A stretch of DNA of 35,209 nt from Planctomycetia bacterium. Its GTDB lineage: Bacteria; Planctomycetota; Planctomycetia; Planctomycetales; Planctomycetaceae. Made by a program: the position numbers and the translations under genes. The notes beneath the pieces were generated by a model that saw only the letters and a list, made by a program, of their open reading frames with translations, was not told the DNA's origin and did no database searches. Where the stretch lies: NCBI GenBank assembly GCA_016200145.1, contig JACQFH010000364.1, positions 1-35,209 of the forward strand, written 5' to 3'. This document shows positions 16,854 to 25,140 of this stretch, piece after piece (the stretch's first letter is position 1; each line of letters starts with the position of its first letter).

Positions 16854-16869
16854 TGGCACTTGAGTTGCA
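16854..16869 (+). promoter_or_regulatory. Sigma-54 promoter for nirBD
   Basis: The sequence TGGCACTTGAGTTGCA matches the -24 (TGGCAC) and -12 (TTGCA) boxes exactly with GG-N10-GC spacing. Transcription would start near 16880, about 117 bases before the nirBD start codon. It is oriented toward nirBD and is the mirror partner of the element at 16563-16578. Confidence 0.78.
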
Positions 16870-16996
16870 GATGCGAATGTTCAGGCAGGCATTGCGACTG
16901 CTGGGCTCGTTTTGCGCAGCGCGCGGTTTCGGCTGTACAGTTCGCCCTGAGTCAGCGGGCGAAAGACCGGTACGTTGTACGTCCCGCTGGAGTTTG

Positions 16997-19900
16997 ATGA
17001 ATCCCCAATCTGAACACGGTCAAAAAACCATCGTGGTCATCGGCCACGGAATGGTGGGGCACCGATTTTGCGAGCGCCTGATCGAGTACGATCGCGACCG
17101 GAATTTCCGGATTGTGACGTTCTGCGAAGAGCCGCGCGCTGCCTATGACCGCGTGGGGCTGACGTCCTTCTTTGCCAGCCGCAGCGCGCAGGCGCTGATG
17201 CTGGCCAACGTCGACTGGTACCGCGACCACGGGATCGAGCTGCACGTCGGCGACCGGGCCAGCGCCATTGATCGCGAGCACCGCATCGTGACTTCGGGCA
17301 AGGGGCTCGAAATCGCGTACGACCACGTCGTGCTCGCCACAGGATCGATTCCGTTCGTGCCCCCGGTTCCCGGCATCGATAAGCTCGGCGTCTTCCTGTA
17401 CCGCACCATCGATGACCTGGAGCGGATCCTGGCTTATGCCCAGAAGGTGCGGAAAGCCGCTGTCATCGGAGGGGGGCTCCTCGGCCTGGAGGCCGCCAAG
17501 GCGACGCTCGATCTGGGGCTGGAAACGCACGTCGTCGAGTTCGCCTCCCGGCTGATGCCGCGGCAGGTGGACGACGCCGGCTCGCGGCTTCTGGTGCGAA
17601 AAATCGAAGCGCTGGGCGTGACGGTCCACCTGCAGAAATCAACCAGGGAAATCCTGGGCGACCAGCAGGTCGAAAAAATGGTGTTTACCGACGGCTCCGA
17701 GCTGGAAGTGGGGATGATCGTCGTTTCCGCCGGAATTCGCCCACGCGACGAGCTGGCGCGGCAGTGCGGGCTTCAGGTCGGAGAGCGTGGCGGTGTCGCC
17801 GTTAACGACCTGTTGCAGACCAGCGACGAGCGCGTGTTCGCCATCGGCGAGGTCGCGCTGCACCGCAGCATGGTCTACGGACTGGTCGCTCCCGGTTATG
17901 AAATGGCCGACATTCTGGCGACGAACCTGTGCGGTGGCAACAGGCAATTCAGCGGCGCAGACCTGTCGACCAAGTTGAAACTGATGGGAGTCGACGTCGC
18001 CAGTTTTGGGGATTACGAAGCTCCGCCGGAGAGGGCCCGGCCGCTGGTGTACGACGACCCGTTCGGCGGAGTGTACAAGAAGCTGCTCTTCAGTCCCGAC
18101 GGTTCCAAGCTCGTCGGCGGCGTGCTCGTCGGCGACGCCGGCGAGTATGCCACGCTGTCTTCACTCGCCAAGACCGGGAAGCCTCTCCCGATGGTCCCCG
18201 GCGAACTGATCATCGGGAAAAAGGCGGCGGCCAGCGTCGATGGCATGGACGACGATTGCCAGGTCTGCTCCTGCAACAACGTCACGAAGGGGCAGCTTTG
18301 CGGAGTAATCGCCGATAAGAACCTGACCAATCTGGGTGAGGTCAAAGAATGCACCAGGGCCGGCACGGGCTGTGGAGGCTGCATTCCTCTGGTCACCTCG
18401 CTCCTCAATCGGCAGCTTGCGGCGGCGGGCGTCAAGGTCAACCAGAACCTGTGCGAGCACTTCGAATACACGCGCCAGGAATTGTTCCAGATCGTCAAGA
18501 TCAAAGAGTTCAAGACGTTTGACGACCTCGTGCAGAGCCACGGTCGCGGCCAGGGTTGCGAAATTTGCAAGCCCGCGGTGGCCTCGATCCTGGCCAGTCT
18601 CTGGAACGATAACATCATGGACCACGCCACGCTGCAGGACACCAACGACCGGTTCCTGGCCAACATGCAGCGCGGCGGTTTGTACTCGGTGATTCCGCGC
18701 GTTCCGGGGGGCGAAATCACGCCCGACAAGCTGATCGTCCTGGGAGAAGTCGCGAAAAAGTACAGTTTGTACACCAAGATCACCGGCGCGCAGCGCGTCG
18801 ACCTGTTCGGCGCCGAGGTGCAGGACCTCCCCGACATCTGGGAAGAATTGGTCGCTGCCGGTTTCGAAAGCGGCCATGCGTACGGAAAGGCGCTGCGGAC
18901 GGTAAAAAGTTGCGTCGGCACCACCTGGTGCCGTTACGGCGTCCAGGACTCCGTCGCATTCGCCATCCGCGTGGAAAACCGCTACAAGGGGCTGCGCGCG
19001 CCGCACAAGATCAAAGCGGCCGTGTCCGGTTGCACCCGCGAATGCGCCGAAGCCCAAAGCAAGGACTTTGGGCTGATCGCCACCGAGAAAGGGTACAATC
19101 TCTACGTTTGCGGCAACGGCGGGGCGAAGCCGCGTCACGCCGATCTGCTTGCCGCCGACCTGGACGAAGAGACTGCGATCCGGTTCATCGACCGCTTCCT
19201 GATGTACTACATCTCGACTGCCGACCGTTTGACGCGGACGAGCGTCTGGCTTGCGAATATGGACGGGGGAATTGCCTACCTCCGCGACGTGATTGTCAAT
19301 GATCGATTGGGGATCGCCGACGAACTTGAGAGGCAACTGCAGTTCCTGGTCGACTCTTACAAGTGCGAGTGGGCGGAAGTCGTCAACGATCCGGCGCGGC
19401 GGCGGTGGTTCAAGCAATTCATGAACACCGATGAGACTGAATCGTGCATCGAGTTCGTGCACGAGCGCGGCCAGCGCCGTCCGGCCGACTGGCCCAGGGA
19501 CGGCGTCGACCTGCATCAACTCACGTTTCTCAACCGGCAGCAGCCGGCCTCGCTCGAGTCGGCGTCGCCGGATGACACGCAGGAGATCCCAGTCCGCTGG
19601 GTCAAAGTGGGAATCGTCGATGACTTTCCACGGGACGGTGGTGCGTCCATCAAGTACGGCCAGTCCCAGATTGCCGTCTTTCATTTCGCATCGCGCGGCG
19701 AGTGGTACGCCACGCAGAACATGTGTCCCCACAAAAACGCGTTCGTGCTGTCGCGCGGCATCGTGGGGGACCAGAACGGCATTCCCAAAGTCGCCTGTCC
19801 GCTCCACAAGAAGACTTACTCGCTGGAATCGGGAGCGTGCCTCTCTGGCGAAGAATACTCGATCCGCGTTTTTCCCGTGAAAGTCGAAGACCGGGATGTC

Positions 19901-20017
19901 TATCTTGAGTTGCCGCCCCAGCACATTCTCGATGCAGAGCTGGCAACCGACCTGTACTGCATCGGCGACTGCCCGGCGGACATCAATTCCGCGGCTGAAG
20001 TCGCCTCGATCACCTGA
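16997..20017 (+). CDS. nirBD: NAD(P)H nitrite reductase, NirB-NirD fusion
   Basis: The start at 16997 (GGAG four bases upstream) gives 1006 residues; the frame is open further upstream but that part lies across the promoter region. In order: an FAD/NAD-binding reductase (1-400, VVIGHGMVG and AAVIGGGLLGLEAA); a BFD-like [2Fe-2S] domain with CSC...C-x2-C around 421-456; then the ferredoxin-nitrite reductase half with C639-x5-C645 and C679-x3-C683 holding the coupled [4Fe-4S] and sirohaem; and from about 868 a Rieske-type NirD domain with C910-P-H912 and C934-P-L-H937. It reduces nitrite to ammonium in the cytoplasm. NirD is usually a separate protein of about 110 residues; here it is the C-terminus, followed by about 40 extra residues. 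It is transcribed divergently from the nitrate reductase genes, with its own sigma-54 promoter. Confidence 0.93.
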   Translation: MNPQSEHGQKTIVVIGHGMVGHRFCERLIEYDRDRNFRIVTFCEEPRAAYDRVGLTSFFASRSAQALMLANVDWYRDHGIELHVGDRASAIDREHRIVTSGKGLEIAYDHVVLATGSIPFVPPVPGIDKLGVFLYRTIDDLERILAYAQKVRKAAVIGGGLLGLEAAKATLDLGLETHVVEFASRLMPRQVDDAGSRLLVRKIEALGVTVHLQKSTREILGDQQVEKMVFTDGSELEVGMIVVSAGIRPRDELARQCGLQVGERGGVAVNDLLQTSDERVFAIGEVALHRSMVYGLVAPGYEMADILATNLCGGNRQFSGADLSTKLKLMGVDVASFGDYEAPPERARPLVYDDPFGGVYKKLLFSPDGSKLVGGVLVGDAGEYATLSSLAKTGKPLPMVPGELIIGKKAAASVDGMDDDCQVCSCNNVTKGQLCGVIADKNLTNLGEVKECTRAGTGCGGCIPLVTSLLNRQLAAAGVKVNQNLCEHFEYTRQELFQIVKIKEFKTFDDLVQSHGRGQGCEICKPAVASILASLWNDNIMDHATLQDTNDRFLANMQRGGLYSVIPRVPGGEITPDKLIVLGEVAKKYSLYTKITGAQRVDLFGAEVQDLPDIWEELVAAGFESGHAYGKALRTVKSCVGTTWCRYGVQDSVAFAIRVENRYKGLRAPHKIKAAVSGCTRECAEAQSKDFGLIATEKGYNLYVCGNGGAKPRHADLLAADLDEETAIRFIDRFLMYYISTADRLTRTSVWLANMDGGIAYLRDVIVNDRLGIADELERQLQFLVDSYKCEWAEVVNDPARRRWFKQFMNTDETESCIEFVHERGQRRPADWPRDGVDLHQLTFLNRQQPASLESASPDDTQEIPVRWVKVGIVDDFPRDGGASIKYGQSQIAVFHFASRGEWYATQNMCPHKNAFVLSRGIVGDQNGIPKVACPLHKKTYSLESGACLSGEEYSIRVFPVKVEDRDVYLELPPQHILDAELATDLYCIGDCPADINSAAEVASIT

Positions 20018-20086
20018 CGCGTTTCGTTGCGGACAAAGTCGTGGTGAACGATCCCGGGCGGCCCTGCCTGAAGAGTTCCAGAACCG

Positions 20087-20212
20087 TCATTTGGTCTTGA
20101 GCTTCTTATGGCAAACCTTGCAACGCACGCGGCGATTGACGAGTACGCCGCACTTGGGGCAGCGCTTGAGCTTCTTGGCAATGACGAACTTTGTCCGCGG
20201 ACGATACACCAT
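20087..20212 (-). CDS. 41-residue basic zinc-ribbon protein
   Basis: A complete small frame with an ATG at 20212 and TGA at 20087 encodes 41 residues with the core CPKCGVLVNRRVRCKVC: Cys18, 21, 31 and 34, two CxxC knuckles nine residues apart. Lys and Arg make up more than a third of the residues. The Cys-Cys geometry and charge suggest a structural zinc site in a nucleic-acid- or ribosome-binding protein, but no family was recognised. The region upstream on minus contains TTGCGG, 17 bases, then TAAAAA (20294 down to 20266), a possible weak promoter. The ribosome-binding site is poor (GGCAGGCAG). It converges with nirBD. Confidence 0.6.
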   Translation of the reverse strand: MVYRPRTKFVIAKKLKRCPKCGVLVNRRVRCKVCHKKLKTK

Positions 20213-20331
20213 GATCTGCCTGCCTGTCTGAACGAACTTTCAATTTCGATTGTTGGGGATCAAAGTTTTTAGCGGAACGGTGTGTCCACCGCAAGGCTGT
20301 GCGCGCGCGCCTGAGGGAGGCACGCCGACCG

Positions 20332-20544
20332 CTACAACCCCGCCGAGAGCCAGGCCAGAATGCCCAGAACAACGGCCATGAAGCCGGCAATCTGCACGCA
20401 CAGCCGGAATGCGCGGCGCACGATCCGCCCAGGGGATTCATAACGGCTGGCGCTGTACACCAGGCTGACGATGATAATCAGCGGCGGGAGAAACCACAGC
20501 CGGCCAAGGGCTGCAGCGCCGCCGGCGGCAAGCACGTAATGCAT
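20332..20544 (-). CDS. Small two-helix membrane protein
   Basis: The protein has 70 residues with two hydrophobic helices (about 2-29 and 48-68) joined by a short basic loop, SRYESPGRIVRRAFR. It is probably an inner-membrane protein with both ends on the same side. No family name is assigned. It lies 60 bases downstream of the DUF6677-type gene on the same strand and is probably co-transcribed with it. The ribosome-binding site is weak, so the start at 20544 is not certain. Confidence 0.6.
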   Translation of the reverse strand: MHYVLAAGGAAALGRLWFLPPLIIIVSLVYSASRYESPGRIVRRAFRLCVQIAGFMAVVLGILAWLSAGL

Positions 20545-20604
20545 GAGATGCCCGATGGTAAAGAATTTCCGGTTGTTGATCGCGCGCCGTGGAAAGTTGC
20601 CTGT

Positions 20605-21504
20605 TCAGGTCTTTTCCGGGCCCGCGTCCGGAGGGGGGGTGTCGGTCTTTTCGTCGTCTTCTTCATCCTCATACGCCGGACCTTCATAAGCGTCGTAGAT
20701 GGCCAGAATATTCAATAGTCCGGCGATCATTGTATAGACGACCCCCAGCTCGAACCGGCCCCCCAGCTCGCGGTGCGCTCGATCGAGGTCGCTGGCGTCG
20801 CTGCCGGAATCGCTGGGACGCGGATCCTGGAGGGGGGCCTCGTACGAATCCCAAAGTGATCGCGGGATCCCTCCTTCAATGCGGCCTCTGACAGGGGCGC
20901 CTCCGCCGTCGGACGTTTCATCGAATCGGCCGAAGACTCGCCGAACCGGCCACGGAGCCACGGCGGGGTCGAGCACCCACCGCTCATGATCACCCCCGCG
21001 CCGGACTTCGCCTTCGATGTTGCGCGTCCCGGCGGGCGTCTTCAGCGTGCCACGGATTGTGCCGCTCCAAGCCGGCCTGTTATTCGCAGTCTCATTCCGG
21101 TCGGGTCGAATCTCCACGGTGCCGCTGATTTCTCCGATGACGTTGCCTTTCGCATCCAGCAGATTGCCCTGGAACGGACCGGAAAACTCATTCGACACGT
21201 AATTCGCATCGAAAGCCTCTTTGGAACGGAGAAGATGAGACTGAGCCAGCGCCGGCAAGGCGGGAAGTCCCGCCCAGACCTGGCACAGATACGCATACGT
21301 TCGATTGTCGGCCTGCTTCCAGTGGAAGTAGACGACCTGTCCGTGGCCGATCCGCAGTCCCGTAAAAAACGTGCCCAGAATGCAGGCGCTGTAGAGCAGC
21401 GCCTTGAACATCCGCCGCTGGTAGAAGTGTCCCAGGCCCGGCACGAGAAATGCCAGGAACGCGGCGAATGCCGGATCCTTCAAGTCGACCTTCGTTCGAG
21501 ACAT
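20605..21504 (-). CDS. DUF6677-type planctomycete membrane protein
   Basis: The protein has 299 residues from the ATG at 21504 (MSRTKVDLKDP); a longer frame to 21633 adds a segment without protein character. The N-terminus has two close TM helices around FLAFLVPGLGHFYQRRMFKALLYSACILGTFF, the TM2-like layout seen in DUF6677 proteins. A hydrophilic middle part follows, containing repeated G-x-I-x-G type strands (about 120-190). A third TM segment lies near 265-280, and the tail is strongly acidic (YEDEEDDEKTD). The family assignment is by memory of the N-terminal pattern. No biochemical role is known to me. The divergent neighbour is an MBL hydrolase. Confidence 0.72.
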   Translation of the reverse strand: MSRTKVDLKDPAFAAFLAFLVPGLGHFYQRRMFKALLYSACILGTFFTGLRIGHGQVVYFHWKQADNRTYAYLCQVWAGLPALPALAQSHLLRSKEAFDANYVSNEFSGPFQGNLLDAKGNVIGEISGTVEIRPDRNETANNRPAWSGTIRGTLKTPAGTRNIEGEVRRGGDHERWVLDPAVAPWPVRRVFGRFDETSDGGGAPVRGRIEGGIPRSLWDSYEAPLQDPRPSDSGSDASDLDRAHRELGGRFELGVVYTMIAGLLNILAIYDAYEGPAYEDEEDDEKTDTPPPDAGPEKT

Positions 21505-21692
21505 GTCCACCCTGTCAATTCGCGCTGCCGAACGGAGGCAGTCGCTGGGCAATTGTGCCGGCTCGCGAGATAATCGACGGCCGACGGAATTCAACGGAAC
21601 GCTGTCACTGCATGAACGATCCGTCGCTCGCAATTCTCGTACAGGCCGTCATTTTAGAGGATCTCCACAGATTCGGAAAGTCGCAATTACGC

Positions 21693-22352
21693 ATGAGTGA
21701 CCCGTCGGTGCAAATTGACGTCGTGGTTTCTCCGCCGTTTATGGAGAATACCTGGATGATCCGGCGCGAAGGTCGCCAGGATTGCCTGGTCATCGATCCC
21801 GGTTTCACGCCGCAAGCCGTGATGGGAATTCTGGACGAGCACAAGCTGGTCCCGGCGGCGATCCTGCTGACTCACGGGCACGTCGATCACATCGCCGGCA
21901 ATGCGGAACTGCGCCGTCGCTGGCCGGAGTTGCCGATCTTGATCGGGACGGGTGACGCGCCGATGCTCACCGACGCGCGGGCCAATCTGAGCTTGAAGGG
22001 TGGCCCGGCGGTGACCAGTCCCCCTGCCGATCGTCTACTGGCGGAACCCGATCGCGTCGAAATGGCCGGGTTCGTTCTGGAGGTACTTGACCTGCCCGGT
22101 CATTCGCCGGGGCACATCGCCTACGTCTTGAAAACCGAAGAGCCGCACCTCGTGTTCGGAGGCGACGTGCTGTTCCAGGGGAGCATCGGGCGCTGCGATT
22201 TGCCGGGGGGCAGCCAGAAGCTGCTCGTCTCGGGAATCCGCAAAAAGCTTTTCTCGCTGCCCGACGACACGGTCGTCTATCCCGGCCACGGCGATCCCAC
22301 GACCGTGGGGGAAGAGAAACGGACGAACCCGTTCTGCGGCCTGAGCGCGTAG
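21693..22352 (+). CDS. MBL-fold metallohydrolase, glyoxalase II-like
   Basis: The protein has 219 residues. The metal site is T-H61-G-H63-V-D65-H66, followed by the ligand His in LPGHSPGH, the bridging Asp in VFGGDVLFQGSIGR and the last His in VYPGHGDPTTVGEE. The GS-x-GR-D and PGHG-x-x-T features put it with the compact hydroxyacylglutathione-hydrolase-like (YcbL-type) enzymes, which hydrolyse thioesters in the cytoplasm; no C-terminal substrate domain is present. The ATG at 21693 fits the family N-terminus (Q-I-D-V-V-V-S-P); an upstream ATG at 21612 would add 27 residues. The next gene, an RluA-type synthase, begins 29 bases after the stop. Confidence 0.87.
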   Translation: MSDPSVQIDVVVSPPFMENTWMIRREGRQDCLVIDPGFTPQAVMGILDEHKLVPAAILLTHGHVDHIAGNAELRRRWPELPILIGTGDAPMLTDARANLSLKGGPAVTSPPADRLLAEPDRVEMAGFVLEVLDLPGHSPGHIAYVLKTEEPHLVFGGDVLFQGSIGRCDLPGGSQKLLVSGIRKKLFSLPDDTVVYPGHGDPTTVGEEKRTNPFCGLSA

Positions 22353-22381
22353 CTGGCCGGTGCATCGGTCTTCTGATATTC

Positions 22382-23419
22382 ATGGCACGCATGAAGTCAT
22401 CCGAGGCAAAAACGTTTCGCGTCGAACCGAATCTGGCGAACCAGACGATCGCCGCTGCGCTGAGGCGCTGGCTGCCGGGCAAGTCGTGGTCCGACATCCG
22501 CCGGCTGCTGGCCACGCGGCACGTTACGGTGAGCGGCAACCTGTGTCTCGACGAAGGCCGACGCCTCAAAGAGCAGGAAGTCGTCAAGCTGCTGGCGCAA
22601 CCGGCGGCGGCCCCTCCGAAAGAAGAAGACGTGCGGATCCGGTTCCTCGACGCCCACCTGGTTGTCGTCGAAAAGCCGGCCGGCATGACGACGCTGCGGC
22701 ACCCCGAAGAGCGTGCCTGGCCCAAGCGTCGCCGGCAGCTTCAGCCGACGCTCGACGAACTCTTGCCTCGCGTGATCGAAAAGAAAGAGCGGTCGGGCAG
22801 GCGACCGGCGGCGCCGCAGCGCGGCGGCAAGCGGCCGGTGCACAAACGTCCGCCGCTGCGATTGGGCCCGCCGCGAAGGTTGCGCGCCGTGCACCGCATC
22901 GATCGCGAGACCAGCGGGTTGATGGTCTTCGCGCGCACCGTCGATTCCGAACGCCTGCTGGGGACGCAGTTTCGCGAACACAGCCTGCATCGGGTCTATC
23001 TGGCCGTCGCCCTGGGAAGCGTCCGCGAGCAGACAATCGAAGCGAACCTCGTCCCTGATCGCGGCGATGGCCGGCGCGGAAGCACGCAGAACCCCAAGCT
23101 GGGGAAGCACGCCGTCACCCACGTGCGCCCGCTTGAAAAGCTGGCCGGTTACACGGTTGTCGAATGCCGGCTCGAGACGGGTCGCACCCATCAGATTCGC
23201 ATCCACCTGTCCGAAAACGGGCATCCCCTGTGCGGCGACAAAGTGTATCGCGGGCCGTTCCCCGGGAAGCCGATTGCCGACGAGAGCGGTGCCAAGCGCC
23301 TCGCGCTGCACGCCGCCGAACTGGGCTTTCAGCACCCGATCACGGGGGAGCAGCTCAAATTCGTGATGCCGCTGCCGAAAGATATGTCGCTGTTGATTGA
23401 TCACCTGCGCAAGCCGTAG
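22382..23419 (+). CDS. RluA-family RNA pseudouridine synthase
   Basis: The protein has 345 residues. An S4-like RNA-binding domain lies at about 12-72 (WSDIRRLLATRHVTVSG). The synthase domain contains EKPAGMTTL (97-105), the catalytic motif HRIDRETSG (171-179, Asp174), and ETGRTHQIRIHL with the later GDKVYRG. Between the KPAG segment and HRID there is a long basic insert (about 110-168, several RRP and KRP runs), larger than the 25-30 residues usual here. It would isomerise a uridine in rRNA or tRNA in the cytoplasm; the target site cannot be deduced. ATG codons at 22382 and 22391 are both possible. Confidence 0.9.
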   Translation: MARMKSSEAKTFRVEPNLANQTIAAALRRWLPGKSWSDIRRLLATRHVTVSGNLCLDEGRRLKEQEVVKLLAQPAAAPPKEEDVRIRFLDAHLVVVEKPAGMTTLRHPEERAWPKRRRQLQPTLDELLPRVIEKKERSGRRPAAPQRGGKRPVHKRPPLRLGPPRRLRAVHRIDRETSGLMVFARTVDSERLLGTQFREHSLHRVYLAVALGSVREQTIEANLVPDRGDGRRGSTQNPKLGKHAVTHVRPLEKLAGYTVVECRLETGRTHQIRIHLSENGHPLCGDKVYRGPFPGKPIADESGAKRLALHAAELGFQHPITGEQLKFVMPLPKDMSLLIDHLRKP

Positions 23420-23464
23420 GACAGGCTTTCCAGCCGGACATATCCAACTCCATTTATATGTCTA

Positions 23465-23493
23465 TTGACTTGTGCATGCCGATTACATAAGGT
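23465..23493 (+). promoter_or_regulatory. Possible sigma-70-like promoter of the DUF1501 gene
   Basis: TTGACT (5 of 6 to the -35 consensus), a 17-base spacer and TAAGGT (3 of 6) lie about 85 bases before the start at 23579. They are preceded by an AT-rich stretch, which is unusual in this GC-rich window. It is a consensus match only. Confidence 0.35.
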
Positions 23494-23578
23494 GGAGGGC
23501 GATGGAACTGTGCGGCTGACGAGTGCGTCCCAACTGGAAACTGCGTCCGTCGGAAAATCTCAAAAAAAAGGACTCGCC

Positions 23579-24907
23579 ATGCTCAATTTCCTGGGTCGGC
23601 GGCTGGCCGGTGACTGTGAAGGATCGAATCGCCGCGATTTCCTGAAGGTTGGCGCCCTGGGAATGACCGGGCTGGGCCTGTCGGGATTGCTGCGCGAGCG
23701 AGCGCGAGCCGGGTCCGAAGGGCGGTCGGTCAAAGACACTTCGGTCGTCTGGATCTGGCTGGGCGGCGGCGCGACGCATATCGAAACGTTCGACCCCAAA
23801 ATGGAAGCGCCGGTCGAATTTCGCAGTTGCGTCGGTTCGGTGAAAACAAACGTCCCCGGAATCGAAATCGGCGGCTTGTTTCCCAAGATGGCCCAAAAGG
23901 CCGACCAGATGGCGTTTTTGCGCTCGTTCGCGCACGGCAATTCGGGGCACGCCGGGGGAACGCATTTTGTGATGACGGGTGTCGACCACCCGCCGGCCGA
24001 CGCCGGCATGCCCCCCATCAAGCCTTCGTTCGGGTCGATCGCCGCCAGAATGCGAGGCATCAATAATTCCTCGTCGGGAATCCCGACTTATATCCGGCTG
24101 TCGGGGCTGTTTGCCGACGGTCCGACATGGCTCGGATCGGCATATTCGCCGTTCGACGTCGGTGGCGAAGCGCGGAACAACATGAACGTCCAGCTCGATC
24201 TTAACCGGCTGGGCGACCGCCGCTCGCTGCTGGGCCAGATCGACCGCCTGAACCGGCAGGTCGACCGGACGGGGAACATGTCGGGGCTCGACCAGTTCGA
24301 ACTTCAGGCGTTCGATCTGATTCTGGGACGGGCCAAAGAGGCCTTCGACCTGACGCGCGAAGATCCGCGGCTGCGAGACAAGTACAATTCGGCCGGCACA
24401 AGCCTGGGAGACCAGATGCTGCTGGCGCGCCGGCTGTGCGAAGCCGGGGCGGGGTTCGTGACGCTCAACTACGCCAATTCGTACCAGGGCTGGGACATGC
24501 ACGAAAAAATTGAGCCGCAACTCAAGCAGGCCTGCCCGCCGTTAGACCACGTCGTGGCGACGTTTCTCGAAGACGTCGAACAGCGCGGCCTTTCGGAGAA
24601 AATCCTGCTGGTCCTCACGGGGGAATTCGGTCGCACGCCACGTATTAACCAGGTCGCGGGGCGCGATCACTGGGGGCCGTTGTGCACGCTGGCGCTGGCG
24701 GGCGGCGGGTTGAAGATGGGTCAGGTGATCGGTGAATCGACGGCGAAGGCCGAAGTTCCCAAATCAACGCCGATCCATCCGAAAGAACTGATGGCGACGA
24801 TTTTCCACGTGCTGGGAATCGATCCGCAGACGCAGCTCATCGACCAGTCCGGCCGACCGCAGTATCTGCTGCCCGATCAGGCCAGGCCGATCCGCGAGCT
24901 GGTGTAG
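23579..24907 (+). CDS. DUF1501 family protein with twin-arginine signal
   Basis: The protein has 442 residues. The start at 23579 follows an AGGA box and yields a twin-arginine signal, NRRDFLKVGALGMTGLGLSGLL (about 17-38); the frame is open upstream but without signal character. The mature part begins SVVWIWLGGGATHIETFDPK and includes GNSGHAGGTHFVMTG and LTGEFGRTPRIN...RDHWG. These are the hallmarks of DUF1501, a sulfatase/phosphatase-superfamily relative very abundant in Planctomycetes. It would be exported folded, probably with metal bound. Unlike most members it has no DUF1549/DUF1553 gene next to it. An intrinsic terminator follows 27 bases after the stop. Confidence 0.9.
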   Translation: MLNFLGRRLAGDCEGSNRRDFLKVGALGMTGLGLSGLLRERARAGSEGRSVKDTSVVWIWLGGGATHIETFDPKMEAPVEFRSCVGSVKTNVPGIEIGGLFPKMAQKADQMAFLRSFAHGNSGHAGGTHFVMTGVDHPPADAGMPPIKPSFGSIAARMRGINNSSSGIPTYIRLSGLFADGPTWLGSAYSPFDVGGEARNNMNVQLDLNRLGDRRSLLGQIDRLNRQVDRTGNMSGLDQFELQAFDLILGRAKEAFDLTREDPRLRDKYNSAGTSLGDQMLLARRLCEAGAGFVTLNYANSYQGWDMHEKIEPQLKQACPPLDHVVATFLEDVEQRGLSEKILLVLTGEFGRTPRINQVAGRDHWGPLCTLALAGGGLKMGQVIGESTAKAEVPKSTPIHPKELMATIFHVLGIDPQTQLIDQSGRPQYLLPDQARPIRELV

Positions 24908-24933
24908 AGCGGGTCGCGTCTGTTGCGAATCAA

Positions 24934-24968
24934 GTGCCCCGGCCGCTGCGAGCAGCCGGGGCACTTTT
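24934..24968 (+). terminator. Intrinsic terminator after the DUF1501 gene
   Basis: A perfect 10-bp stem GTGCCCCGGC/GCCGGGGCAC (24934-24943 with 24955-24964) has an 11-base loop that can add GCT/AGC pairs, followed by TTTT. It is the clearest rho-independent terminator in the window. Confidence 0.85.
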
Positions 24969-25140
24969 GCATTTCCCCGCTGAATTTAAGCCAGCATCCG
25001 GCCTTCTCGCCAACCCTGTGATCTTCGCGCCGTTTTGCTAAAATTCAGCCGGGTGGGCCACAGGGCGGGCAGGTTCCGCCGTCCCACGACGGCGCCGCGG
25101 GCGCAGTACGAGCCGAAGATTCAGCAGGAACGTGACGGCT

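Larger units (their letters stand above)
16359..16996. other. Divergent control region of the nitrate and nitrite reductase genes
   Basis: These 638 bases contain no convincing gene. They hold two sigma-54-type promoters facing away from each other (annotated separately), with about 275 bases between them. That spacing would suit a shared enhancer for an NtrC-type activator. One half-site-like TGGTGCA is at 16690-16696, but the full TGC-N11-GCA palindrome is not met there (the spacing is 12). Leaders of roughly 120 and 190 bases separate the promoters from the two start codons; no obvious terminator or antiterminator fold was found in them. Confidence 0.6.

Noticed and set aside
16439-16996. 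N-terminal extension of NirB by 186 residues
   Set aside because: The frame is open but crosses both sigma-54 elements and has no protein character. A good ribosome-binding site precedes the ATG at 16997.
18161-19924. A 587-codon open frame on minus opposite nirBD
   Set aside because: It mirrors the strongly supported NirB/NirD frame. It has the skewed composition of an antisense shadow in GC-rich DNA and shows no domain.
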